20,019 bases of DNA, from IMG/VR virus record IMGVR_UViG_3300037493_000740, positions 1 through 20,019 of that record. One strand, written 5' to 3'. The DNA comes from a virus. The position numbers and the translations under genes were made by a program. Below the pieces are notes generated by a model. That model saw nothing but the letters and a program-made list of their open reading frames with translations. It made no database searches and was not told where the DNA came from. Below are positions 1 through 5,294 of the stretch, piece after piece. The number at the start of each line of letters is the position of its first letter. Within the stretch, counting starts at the first letter, position 1.

Positions 1-52
1 GAGCATGTTCTCCCATCTCATCAAATTCAAAGTCTAAATTTTCAAATTTCAT
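1..52 (-). CDS. Partial acidic protein, N-terminus only
   Basis: A reading frame begins with ATG at 52 on the minus strand and runs off the left edge. The 17 visible residues are MKFENLDFEFDEMGEHA, rich in acidic and aromatic residues. The start lies behind a very A/T-rich leader, as for other genes here, with no Shine-Dalgarno sequence. Too little is visible to name a function. It belongs to the minus-strand group together with the genes at 336-542 and 885-1199. Confidence 0.55.
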   Translation of the reverse strand, partial: MKFENLDFEFDEMGEHA

Positions 53-314
53 ATTATAGATTTAATAAAAAAAAAGATAAATATTATTGTTTAATTTATC
101 AGTTGTAATCAGGATTGCTGCCTGACCTATAGGATACTACCCTACTTATAATTAATTTGCATTGTTAATCTGTTCTTATCATTAGTTCAAAGATTCTGAT
201 TAGTAAACCCCTCTGCACTCAGTATGCTTATCCTGTATTACTACATCACGGATAAGTTAAGACACTACACGGTCACATACTGTCTACCCTTGGGAAGTAG
301 AGATGGTGCATTAC
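53..314. other. Intergenic stretch between minus-strand genes
   Basis: No convincing gene is seen on either strand. The stretch carries small inverted repeats: TCAGG at 109-113 with CCTGA at 121-125, and CTTATCC at 227-233 with GGATAAG at 250-256 (16-nt loop). It presumably holds the promoter and leader of the partial gene at 1-52, but no clear promoter box could be fixed. No tRNA-like T-loop or acceptor pairing is visible. Confidence 0.5.
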
Positions 315-337
315 AAAAAGGGGATATTATTCCCCTT
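315..337 (-). terminator. Intrinsic terminator of the 68-residue gene
   Basis: Read on the minus strand, a perfect 7-bp stem AAGGGGA / TCCCCTT with a 6-nt loop is followed at once by a short T-run. The hairpin directly abuts and slightly overlaps the TAA stop of the gene at 336-542, the expected place for a Rho-independent terminator. Confidence 0.75.
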
Positions 338-542
338 AAAATTTTCTTCTACCATTAGAATCAAATTGCTCATTGTCATAAGCCATTTGATATTCTGGTG
401 TTGAACAGTTTATTATTTGTTCAACAATTTTGTTATTATAAGCAGATTTAAATTCTGCAATAGCTAATTCTTCTGAAGTAGCTTTAATAAGGTTATTACC
501 TGTTCTTTGGTCTACTGACCAATAAATTTTAAAAGTTTCCAT
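336..542 (-). CDS. Small hypothetical protein, 68 residues
   Basis: An unrecognised small protein starting METFKIYWSVDQ. An in-frame upstream ATG at 599 would add 19 hydrophobic residues. The ATG at 540-542 is preferred because the codons before it (leader AATAATATAACC) look like the A/T-rich untranslated leaders of this genome. The protein seems alpha/beta, with an N-terminal strand (FKIYWSVD), a segment LIKATSEELAIAEF that reads as a strand followed by a helix, and a polar C-terminus ending NGRRKF. There is no signal peptide or membrane segment. An intrinsic terminator lies directly on its stop, so it is probably a separate minus-strand transcript. The function cannot be named; small phage proteins in such positions are often early host-takeover factors, but that is only inference from position. 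Confidence 0.65.
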   Translation of the reverse strand: METFKIYWSVDQRTGNNLIKATSEELAIAEFKSAYNNKIVEQIINCSTPEYQMAYDNEQFDSNGRRKF

Positions 543-884
543 GGTTATATTATTTAGATTATTAATACCTGCTTGGATGAGAGTAATTAAAAGTAACAAG
601 GACTCTTTTACAAAGTTGCGTTAGTTATTTCTAACTATTACATCCAACTTATACCTTGTTACTAATTTAAATTAAGCCATACCCTAATTAAAGGGTACGA
701 CTTATCAATGCTTTAAGCATTCTCGTTACGCAACCACTCTGGATTAGTAACTACTCCGTTAACTATACACATGTCTCTGAGTATTAGAAGGTTAAGGGTA
801 TAAATTAAGTACACTCACGCAGTACTTTCGGACGTTCTATGTCAAGTTTAAGACAAAACGGAAAGGTGCTCACGCACCAATCCA
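543..884. other. Structured gene-poor region between minus-strand genes
   Basis: No long reading frame is present. The stretch holds three hairpins: TACCCT 680-685 with AGGGTA 692-697, AAGTAC 807-812 with GTACTT 822-827, and GGTGC 865-869 with GCACC 874-878. The last two both expose CTCACGCA. A 19-codon minus-strand frame (713-772, MCIVNGVVTNPEWLRNENA) reads like protein, but is too short to call. The promoter of the gene at 336-542 should lie here; no clear TAnnTTTG box was found for it. Confidence 0.45.
855..878 (-). terminator. Probable terminator of the 104-residue gene
   Basis: On the minus strand, a few bases after the TAA stop of the gene at 885-1199, the hairpin GGTGC-GTGA-GCACC is followed by TTTCCGTTTT. 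The 5-bp GC-rich stem and T-rich tail fit a modest Rho-independent terminator. The T-run is interrupted by CCG, so efficiency is uncertain. Confidence 0.5.
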
Positions 885-1199
885 TTAGTACGCGAATACC
901 TTACGTGCACCCTTGGTAACAGACCAAGCAACACCGTCACGCTCCCCGTTAGCGTCACGCTCGGCAACGAATGTCCCGATTGTGAAGATACGGTCAGCGT
1001 CGAAGCCTGCGTCTACTACGCTCCCACGAATAGGAATGTACATAGGACGTCCGTCGTTGTCAACGTACAATACATTGCCGTCGATTAACTCATACTCTGT
1101 GTTATCAAGAGTACCTGCGTCCTGTACGGATATCGCTCCGTATAAAGGCGTGCCATAGACCTTTACAAGGCCTGCGAGCAATTCTAAATTTAATGCCAT
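885..1199 (-). CDS. Hypothetical protein, 104 residues, GC-rich
   Basis: An unrecognised soluble protein beginning MALNLELLAGLVKVYGT and ending GARKVFAY. Alternating short hydrophobic strands and turns (NVLYVDNDGRPMYIPI, DRIFTIGTFVAERD) suggest a small all-beta or beta-barrel protein. Counting bases 901-1200 gives 150 G+C of 300 (50%), clearly above the A/T-rich genes around it. The start at ATG 1197-1199 follows an A-rich leader (CTTAAACTAAAAGACG), and a GC-rich hairpin lies about 35-45 nt further upstream (1233-1247). A terminator-like hairpin follows the stop, so it may be a single-gene transcript. The plus strand is also open here (913-1158), but that product is Ser/Pro/Thr-rich and does not look like a folded protein. 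The composition suggests either recent transfer or strong codon selection; the role is unknown. Confidence 0.7.
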   Translation of the reverse strand: MALNLELLAGLVKVYGTPLYGAISVQDAGTLDNTEYELIDGNVLYVDNDGRPMYIPIRGSVVDAGFDADRIFTIGTFVAERDANGERDGVAWSVTKGARKVFAY

Positions 1200-1529
1200 C
1201 GTCTTTTAGTTTAAGGATGATTCATTTGCGACGGGGAGTGTTTCCCCCCGCCCAGATTTAGTAGGGGTTCTGGTTATAGGTGCTAACCACTTTTGACTTA
1301 CCATAATAAAAAAATAAAAATATAAGAGGGGGGATTACTTACTATGTACTGTAACCACTTCCGATACCTCATACCCAAAAAAATATACAGAATAAAAAAT
1401 ATAAAAAATATAAAATAATATCTAAGGTAAGTGGCTAAACGTAGCTACACACGTACATACATACGTTCGCACCTACTGTGTAGGTTTACCTATACATAGT
1501 CCAAAAACTATATAATATTAAATATCAGT

Positions 1530-1648
1530 TAGTTATGGTTTTTTACTACCATGTTTAGTAGGCTCTTACTACCATGTACGTGATAGTAATAACCTAACAA
1601 GCAATGGTAGTTGGACTACCACTTACATGATAGTACGTTCCATAACTA
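1530..1648. repeat. Nested direct and inverted repeat block
   Basis: Two 21-bp direct repeats (1568-1588 and 1615-1635; 18 of 21 positions identical) each run from ACTACCA to TGATAGTA. A partial third copy, ACTACCATGT, lies at 1545-1554. The second copy is fused to an inverted partner, giving TGGTAGT-TGG-ACTACCA at 1605-1621. The whole block is bracketed by 9-bp inverted arms, TAGTTATGG (1530-1538) and CCATAACTA (1640-1648). This arrangement is typical of protein-binding arrays (operators or iterons). Confidence 0.7.
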
Positions 1649-1725
1649 TAATATTTTATAATTCCTACACAAAAATTAATTATTTATTAACTCATACTAT
1701 TCATTAAGTATCCTATAATAATTAG

Positions 1726-1733
1726 TACCTTTG
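1726..1733 (+). promoter_or_regulatory. Candidate Bacteroidota -7 promoter box TACCTTTG
   Basis: TACCTTTG matches the TAnnTTTG consensus of Bacteroidota primary sigma promoters and lies 21 bp before the ATG at 1755. Transcription would begin around 1739-1741, leaving a short leader. No good TTTG -33 box is seen at the usual distance, so the match is only partly supported. If it is real, a TTG start at 1731, which lies inside the box, is ruled out. Confidence 0.45.
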
Positions 1734-1754
1734 AAGACACCTTTAACAGATAAG

Positions 1755-2534
1755 ATGAATATTAGAAAAAGAATGTTCTACGATATTGAGGTTTCCTATT
1801 TTATCATCAGCGCATGGAGACTAGGATATAATCTCTCAATACAACCCCATCAAATTATTAAGTACCCTGCAATTATCTGTCTCTCCTGGAAATGGGAAGG
1901 AGAAGATACTGTACAAAATCTTAGATGGGATAAGAAGCAATGTGATAAGACTTTGCTAACAAACTTCATAAAAGAGTTAGACAAGGCAAATCAAATTGTA
2001 GCACACAACGGTGACAGGTTTGATTTAAAATGGCTACGCACAAGAGCTGTCCTACACGGACTAGAAATGAAACCTAGATATGAAACTATAGATACTCTTA
2101 AGATAGCTAAGTCTCAATTCAGTTTTGCATCTAATAAATTAGACGAGTTAGGTAAATTCTTAGGAGTTGGTCAGAAAATTCCTACCGACTATTCCTTGTG
2201 GGATAGAATCTGTCAAGAAAAATCTCCTGAAGCGCTAGACGACATGGTTAAATATTGCGATGAAGATGTTAGATTACTAGAAAGAGTATTTGATAAGATA
2301 CGACCTTATGGTAAAGCACAATTTAACTACGGCAAACTTTACGGGGACGACAATTGGTCTTGTCCAGAATGCGGTAATTTAAAAACTACAGTCAGCAAAG
2401 CCTACACTACAGCAATGGGTACACGTAGATATTATTTACGTTGCAAAATTAACAAATGCAATACTAATTTCCCAGTAAGTAATAAAACCTACCTTAAAAT
2501 GATGGAGTGGAAAGTACTTAATCCTACTATTTAA
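1755..2534 (+). CDS. DEDD-type 3'-5' exonuclease with C-terminal zinc ribbon
   Basis: A predicted RNase H-fold exonuclease of the kind related to the proofreading domain of family B DNA polymerases; it would digest nucleic acid from 3' ends using two metal ions. The three Exo motifs are visible: ExoI FYDIEVS (D10, E12), ExoII AHNGDRFD (N85, D90) and ExoIII YCDED (Y167, D171), so it is of the DEDDy type. A C-terminal extension carries a four-cysteine zinc ribbon (CPEC at 203-206; C230 and C235) that could bind DNA or RNA. No polymerase domain follows, so it is a stand-alone enzyme. The frame also has an upstream TTG at 1731, but this lies in a promoter-like box, so ATG 1755 is chosen (259 residues). 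It is the first plus-strand gene after the divergent hub. Processing of replication intermediates or degradation of host nucleic acid are both possible. Confidence 0.82.
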   Translation: MNIRKRMFYDIEVSYFIISAWRLGYNLSIQPHQIIKYPAIICLSWKWEGEDTVQNLRWDKKQCDKTLLTNFIKELDKANQIVAHNGDRFDLKWLRTRAVLHGLEMKPRYETIDTLKIAKSQFSFASNKLDELGKFLGVGQKIPTDYSLWDRICQEKSPEALDDMVKYCDEDVRLLERVFDKIRPYGKAQFNYGKLYGDDNWSCPECGNLKTTVSKAYTTAMGTRRYYLRCKINKCNTNFPVSNKTYLKMMEWKVLNPTI

Positions 2535-2618
2535 CTATCACCTTTATATATTTTTACTATCAAATTTGGATAGTAACTATATTATTATGATATTTGTACT
2601 ATCAATTATGTATATTTG
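2533..2618 (+). promoter_or_regulatory. Intergenic operator/promoter region with TACTATCA repeats
   Basis: The gap holds AACTATCA at 2533-2540, a perfect inverted repeat TACTATC-AAATTTG-GATAGTA at 2555-2575, and another TACTATCA at 2597-2604. TATATTTG at 2611-2618 matches the TAnnTTTG promoter box. The same octamer, inverted as TGATAGTA, occurs twice in the hub upstream of the exonuclease gene. The layout resembles an operator overlapping a promoter for the winged-helix gene that follows. Confidence 0.5.
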
Positions 2619-2620
2619 CA

Positions 2621-2926
2621 ATGTATAAGTACAAGGATAATAAAAATAGGAAAATGATAGCAGTGTATCTAGATACAAAAGAAAGTGTATTACTAAAGTC
2701 TAATGATAGGACTTTCCATGTACTATTTCACATCTTACGTCAACTAGACTTTGAGAGAAATCTGTGGTATGCAGATAAAGAAAATAAAATAATCATCATG
2801 AACAAATTGGGAATATCACCTCCTACTTTAGATAAGCATCTAGCCTCTCTAAAGGAAAGGGATTTAATAAGAACAGCAGAAACACGAGGAAGATATAGAT
2901 TAAATCTAGAAATCTTTTCAATGTAA
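2621..2926 (+). CDS. Winged helix-turn-helix DNA-binding protein
   Basis: A small basic protein of 101 residues from ATG 2621. The C-terminal half has the pattern of a winged helix: MNKLGISPPTLDKHLASLKE as helix-turn-recognition helix, then RDLIRTAETRGRYRLN as the wing. The N-terminal half (VYLDTKESVLL, then a hydrophobic helix FHVLFHILRQL) completes the fold and may mediate dimer formation. Three starts are possible: TTG 2594, ATG 2621 and ATG 2654. If the box at 2611-2618 is the promoter, transcription would start near 2625 and ATG 2654 would be the true start. The stop overlaps the next ATG (TAATG), implying translational coupling. The inverted repeats just upstream make autoregulation likely. 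It could be a transcription regulator or, less likely, a replication-initiator-like protein. Confidence 0.68.
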   Translation: MYKYKDNKNRKMIAVYLDTKESVLLKSNDRTFHVLFHILRQLDFERNLWYADKENKIIIMNKLGISPPTLDKHLASLKERDLIRTAETRGRYRLNLEIFSM

Positions 2927-3153
2927 TGGCTACTGAGGATAAAATTGGAGAATTTATATCTGAGGATTTAGGAAAATTATTCAGAAGAGAGCAGGGTCTG
3001 GCAAATAGTTTTAAAGGTTATTGTGATAGACACAATAAAATATTTGAAACATCAATTTGCATGTCAGCATCAGATCCTGTTTTATTCACTTTACAAATTA
3101 GAATTAAAAATAAAGATAACAATGACAACAACGGAGAAATTAACAGAAATTAA
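2926..3153 (+). CDS. Small hypothetical protein, 75 residues
   Basis: An unrecognised protein starting MATEDKIGEFISEDLGKLF. Its ATG overlaps the stop of the winged-helix gene (TAATG), and its last 32 bases overlap the next gene, so it sits in a tightly coupled operon. The N-terminal half is charged and probably helical; the middle (ASDPVLFTLQIRIK) looks like beta-strand; the tail is asparagine- and aspartate-rich. There is no membrane segment or catalytic motif. The position suggests an accessory factor, but nothing in the sequence tells its role. Confidence 0.55.
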   Translation: MATEDKIGEFISEDLGKLFRREQGLANSFKGYCDRHNKIFETSICMSASDPVLFTLQIRIKNKDNNDNNGEINRN

Positions 3154-3502
3154 AAAAGTATTAGCAACTTGTTTTATTAATGCTACTGACAAAGCTATGG
3201 AACATGGCTTACAGTTTAAATATACTTCTTACCCAGTGCCTGAAGAAAATGGATGGGCCCTAGATGTTATTGTCAAGGAAGCGGGGTACAGCGAGAGAAC
3301 TATACAACAGTTTAGATATAAGAAACCTGATGATATAGATATTAAGAATATGGAGTATCATGTTATCTTAGACGTATTAGGTTCCTTAGCACAAGGTGCA
3401 TTAATCACATGGTACGAAGTAGCTAAGATGTTAGCAACAGACACAGACTTACAAAAAACTATTATAGATGAAACAAAGAAAGGTAATATCACTTCCAACT
3501 AA
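3122..3502 (+). CDS. Hypothetical protein, 126 residues
   Basis: An unrecognised alpha/beta protein, MTTTEKLTEIKKVLATCFIN at its start. The frame is open from 3023, but ATG 3122 is preferred: it has an A-rich leader (AAAGATAACA), gives a coherent helix, and keeps the overlap with the upstream gene to 32 bases. Visible parts are an amphipathic N-terminal helix, a polar middle with GWALDVIVKEAGYSERTIQQF, and a helical C-terminus (LDVLGSLAQGALITWYEVAK). The segment AGYSERTIQQFRYKKP could be a DNA-binding helix-turn-helix, but that is a weak impression. It overlaps the following gene by 35 bases. Confidence 0.6.
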   Translation: MTTTEKLTEIKKVLATCFINATDKAMEHGLQFKYTSYPVPEENGWALDVIVKEAGYSERTIQQFRYKKPDDIDIKNMEYHVILDVLGSLAQGALITWYEVAKMLATDTDLQKTIIDETKKGNITSN

Positions 3503-4085
3503 TGAGAGTAAGATATATCGTCAAATTCTAGCTTTCATGAATTTCATGTTAAATCTAACTCCACAAGAACGTGATGTATTAGCTGAACTTATTAGACTGG
3601 ACAATGAGTACGAAGCTCTTCCTGCTGATAAGCGCGCGAAGTTTATTCTATCCACGGACATGCGTAAAGAGATTAGGGATAACCTGAACATTGAAGAGAA
3701 GCAATTTAATGTTATACTATCTAGACTTAAAAGCGATAAAAAATCCTTCATGGGCAAACCGTTACTGGGGGACAACAACGCCCTCCACCCACAATTACAG
3801 TTTAAGCCTGACCAAGACGGATTCCAATTTGAAGTAAATCTCATCATGACTACTATTCCTCCTACTACTAAGAAGTTTACAGAGGAATTGGACGAAGCTA
3901 TTATGGAAAAGAATACTGAAGAACAAGATTACATAGAGGAACAAATTTGGAGCGCTCCCGTACACGACCCTGCAATGGAACATGCTAAAGCTACTATCAA
4001 TGCCGAGAAAGATATTGATGCATCTAAAGTGCCCGTATTTGAAGAAGAAGAATTTGATTTTACTATAGCACCTCCTAATGACTAA
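3468..4085 (+). CDS. Putative helix-turn-helix protein with acidic tail, 205 residues
   Basis: The N-terminal half reads as helices, with YRQILAFMNFMLNLTPQERD followed by a long helix VLAELIRLDNEYEAL and a region IRDNLNIEEKQFNVILSRLK that fits a winged-helix recognition segment. Proteins with a similar pattern occur near the packaging genes of crAss-like phages, but I cannot name this one. The C-terminal third is highly acidic (NTEEQDYIEEQ, FEEEEFDF), possibly a flexible tail that mimics nucleic acid or binds a partner. ATG 3468 lies inside the upstream gene; an internal ATG at 3537 is possible but would cut the first helix. Its last 8 bases overlap the start of the IHF-like gene (ATGACTAA), which points to coupled translation. 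Confidence 0.65.
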   Translation: MKQRKVISLPTNESKIYRQILAFMNFMLNLTPQERDVLAELIRLDNEYEALPADKRAKFILSTDMRKEIRDNLNIEEKQFNVILSRLKSDKKSFMGKPLLGDNNALHPQLQFKPDQDGFQFEVNLIMTTIPPTTKKFTEELDEAIMEKNTEEQDYIEEQIWSAPVHDPAMEHAKATINAEKDIDASKVPVFEEEEFDFTIAPPND

Positions 4086-4347
4086 ACAAAGAGAAATACT
4101 TTTAGCAATAGCCAAGCGTCACGGGTTGAACATAGGCCAAGCAGAAGAAGTGTGGAATTTAATAGGAAGTAAAATAGCTGAGGTAATAAGTGACTTAGAT
4201 AAGAAGACAGATGAATTATATGATGATAATAAATTTCAAGTAATTCATATAGATAATTTTGGTAAATTTATTCCTAATAAAAATAAAATAAAACATGCCA
4301 ATTACTGCTTAAGATTAAAAATAAAAAAAGATGAACGTAACATTTGA
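4078..4347 (+). CDS. IHF/HU-like DNA-bending protein
   Basis: An 89-residue protein with the size and layout of the HU/IHF family: two N-terminal helices (REILLAIAKRHGLNIGQAEE and VWNLIGSKIAEVI), then a beta segment (FQVIHIDNFGKFIPNKNKI) in which IDNFGKF takes the place of the usual gFGtF motif, and a basic C-terminal end. The DNA-intercalating arm is short and lacks the classic RNP motif, so binding may differ from host HU. IHF-like genes in this part of the genome are a known trait of crAss-like phages. Likely roles are DNA bending during packaging, replication or transcription. It starts inside the preceding gene and overlaps the next by 17 bases. It ends in TGA, showing that TGA is a stop here. 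Confidence 0.72.
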   Translation: MTKQREILLAIAKRHGLNIGQAEEVWNLIGSKIAEVISDLDKKTDELYDDNKFQVIHIDNFGKFIPNKNKIKHANYCLRLKIKKDERNI

Positions 4348-4537
4348 AATAATTAACTCTAAAGGAATTAAAGAAAACATTACTTTCTTTACAATAGATG
4401 CCCTAGGTAAAGGTGAGCAAGTAAACACCTCTACTATATACAGTAATGGAATGCAATTTACTTGTACAATGCCTCTAGGAGAACTATGGGATAAAGTAAA
4501 AAGAATTAAGGATGATGAAAGCGCAGCACGAAAATAA
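4331..4537 (+). CDS. Small hypothetical protein, 68 residues
   Basis: An unrecognised small protein starting MNVTFEIINSKGIKENITFF. It is mostly beta-strand in the first two thirds and ends with a charged helix (GELWDKVKRIKDDESAARK). It overlaps both neighbours (17 bases upstream, 26 downstream), so expression is probably coupled. There is no signal peptide, membrane segment or cysteine cluster. It lies within the packaging-linked operon, but its role is not evident. Confidence 0.6.
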   Translation: MNVTFEIINSKGIKENITFFTIDALGKGEQVNTSTIYSNGMQFTCTMPLGELWDKVKRIKDDESAARK

Positions 4538-5036
4538 TTATTGGGATTTAAACATAGAACTATTACTTCTAGAAGAGTTTGGATTATTTTATAATAAAGA
4601 TAAATCTAAACATAAAGAAGAAAGCTCTAGAATAATGTGGGCTATTAACTACGCGTACAATCCTGAATCTAAGTTTTTCAATTATCCTAACAAGCTTGAG
4701 GTACTAGCTAAAGACTTTATAAAAATCCCTAAGTTTAAATGGGATACTGTAAAAGATATAGTAGGAGTTTTTAAGAATCTAGTCTTATCTGACGTAGAAA
4801 GATCTCTAGTAAATTGGAATGAAATAATGGTACTACGTGATAATTCTCTTAAGGATCTCTACAGGGGAGCCATCAAAGCATCTGACACAGATGAACTAGT
4901 TAAGTTAGATAAGATGCTTAGTAACACTCCTAAGATGTTTGAGGATTATAAGAAGATTAGAAGAGACTACGAAGAAGAAAAAACTATTAAGAAAGGCAAG
5001 TCAATTGCCTCACTGTCAGACTCAGGAGAACTATAA
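4512..5036 (+). CDS. Possible small terminase subunit, 174 residues
   Basis: A mostly helical, charged protein that lies two genes before the large terminase. The N-terminus (YWDLNIELLLLEEFGLFYNK) is followed by helices and a long C-terminal helical stretch rich in Lys and Glu (FEDYKKIRRDYEEEKTIKKG). Small terminase subunits are usually 130-200 residues, helical, form rings, and lie just upstream of the large subunit, so size, fold and place agree; there is no sequence motif that proves it. A second ATG follows directly at 4515. The serine-rich C-terminal end (SIASLSDSGEL) is likely disordered. It could instead be another packaging accessory protein of Bacteroidota phages. Confidence 0.5.
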   Translation: MMKAQHENNYWDLNIELLLLEEFGLFYNKDKSKHKEESSRIMWAINYAYNPESKFFNYPNKLEVLAKDFIKIPKFKWDTVKDIVGVFKNLVLSDVERSLVNWNEIMVLRDNSLKDLYRGAIKASDTDELVKLDKMLSNTPKMFEDYKKIRRDYEEEKTIKKGKSIASLSDSGEL

Positions 5037-5038
5037 TT

Positions 5039-5293
5039 ATGCTAGCAGAAATTTGGAAACATAGAAAAGAAATCTTAGAAGGAGTTACTAATACTCTTAT
5101 AAAATCTAAGATGGTAGAAGATATTGCCAAAGATAGAATGGCTATATGTGATAAGTGTGAAGAAAAGAAAACAGACGGTTGCGCAGCAATGATAAAAGCA
5201 TGCTGTAATATTTGTGGATGTTCTCTAGAATTTAAGACAAGGAGTTTAAGTTCTTCTTGTCCAGTAAACAAATGGCCAGCTTTAGAAGATTAA
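5039..5293 (+). CDS. Eight-cysteine zinc-binding small protein
   Basis: An 84-residue protein with an N-terminal basic helix (IWKHRKEILEGVTNTLIKSK) and a cysteine-rich C-terminal half. The cysteines lie at 37, 40, 48, 55, 56, 59, 61 and 74, giving a CxxC knuckle, a CC-xx-CxC cluster and a final C before PVNKW. This can coordinate one or two zinc ions. It ends two bases before the ATG of the large terminase, so the two are cotranscribed. Similar short cysteine proteins are common beside packaging genes in Bacteroidota phages, with unknown role. It could be a terminase cofactor or nucleic-acid clamp; this is inference from position. Confidence 0.65.
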   Translation: MLAEIWKHRKEILEGVTNTLIKSKMVEDIAKDRMAICDKCEEKKTDGCAAMIKACCNICGCSLEFKTRSLSSSCPVNKWPALED

Positions 5294-5294
5294 T

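Larger units (their letters stand above)
1200..1754. promoter_or_regulatory. Divergent non-coding hub with repeats and A-tracts
   Basis: About 550 bases with no gene lie between the minus-strand and plus-strand genes, so promoters for both directions should be here. Visible items: a GC hairpin GGGGA/TCCCC (1233-1247); the motif TAACCACTT at 1284-1292 and 1352-1360, with related AAGTGGCTA inverted at 1429-1437; two A-rich tracts (1303-1322 and 1376-1420, with repeated ATATAAAA units); a palindrome CCTAC-TGT-GTAGG near 1472-1484; and the ACTACCA/TGATAGTA repeat block at 1530-1648. Such a mix also fits a replication origin, but that is inference. Confidence 0.6.

Noticed and set aside
913-1158. 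Open plus-strand frame of 81 codons opposite the 104-residue gene
   Set aside because: The product is Ser/Thr/Pro-rich without folded pattern, and the minus-strand product looks like a real protein with a good start context and a terminator.
1530-1648. CRISPR array
   Set aside because: Only two full repeats and one partial copy, with unequal spacing and nested inverted repeats; this fits an operator or iteron array.
53-1754. tRNA genes in the gene-poor left part
   Set aside because: No GTTCGA-type T-loop and no cloverleaf pairing could be found on either strand.
3521-4115. Open minus-strand frames opposite the helix-turn-helix gene
   Set aside because: They are Ser/Phe/Leu-rich mirror products of a well-supported plus-strand gene, inside a tightly packed operon.
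4987-5271. Minus-strand frame of 94 codons across the cysteine gene
   Set aside because: Overlaps the eight-cysteine gene completely, has a Ser/Leu/Ile-rich composition and no promoter or leader.
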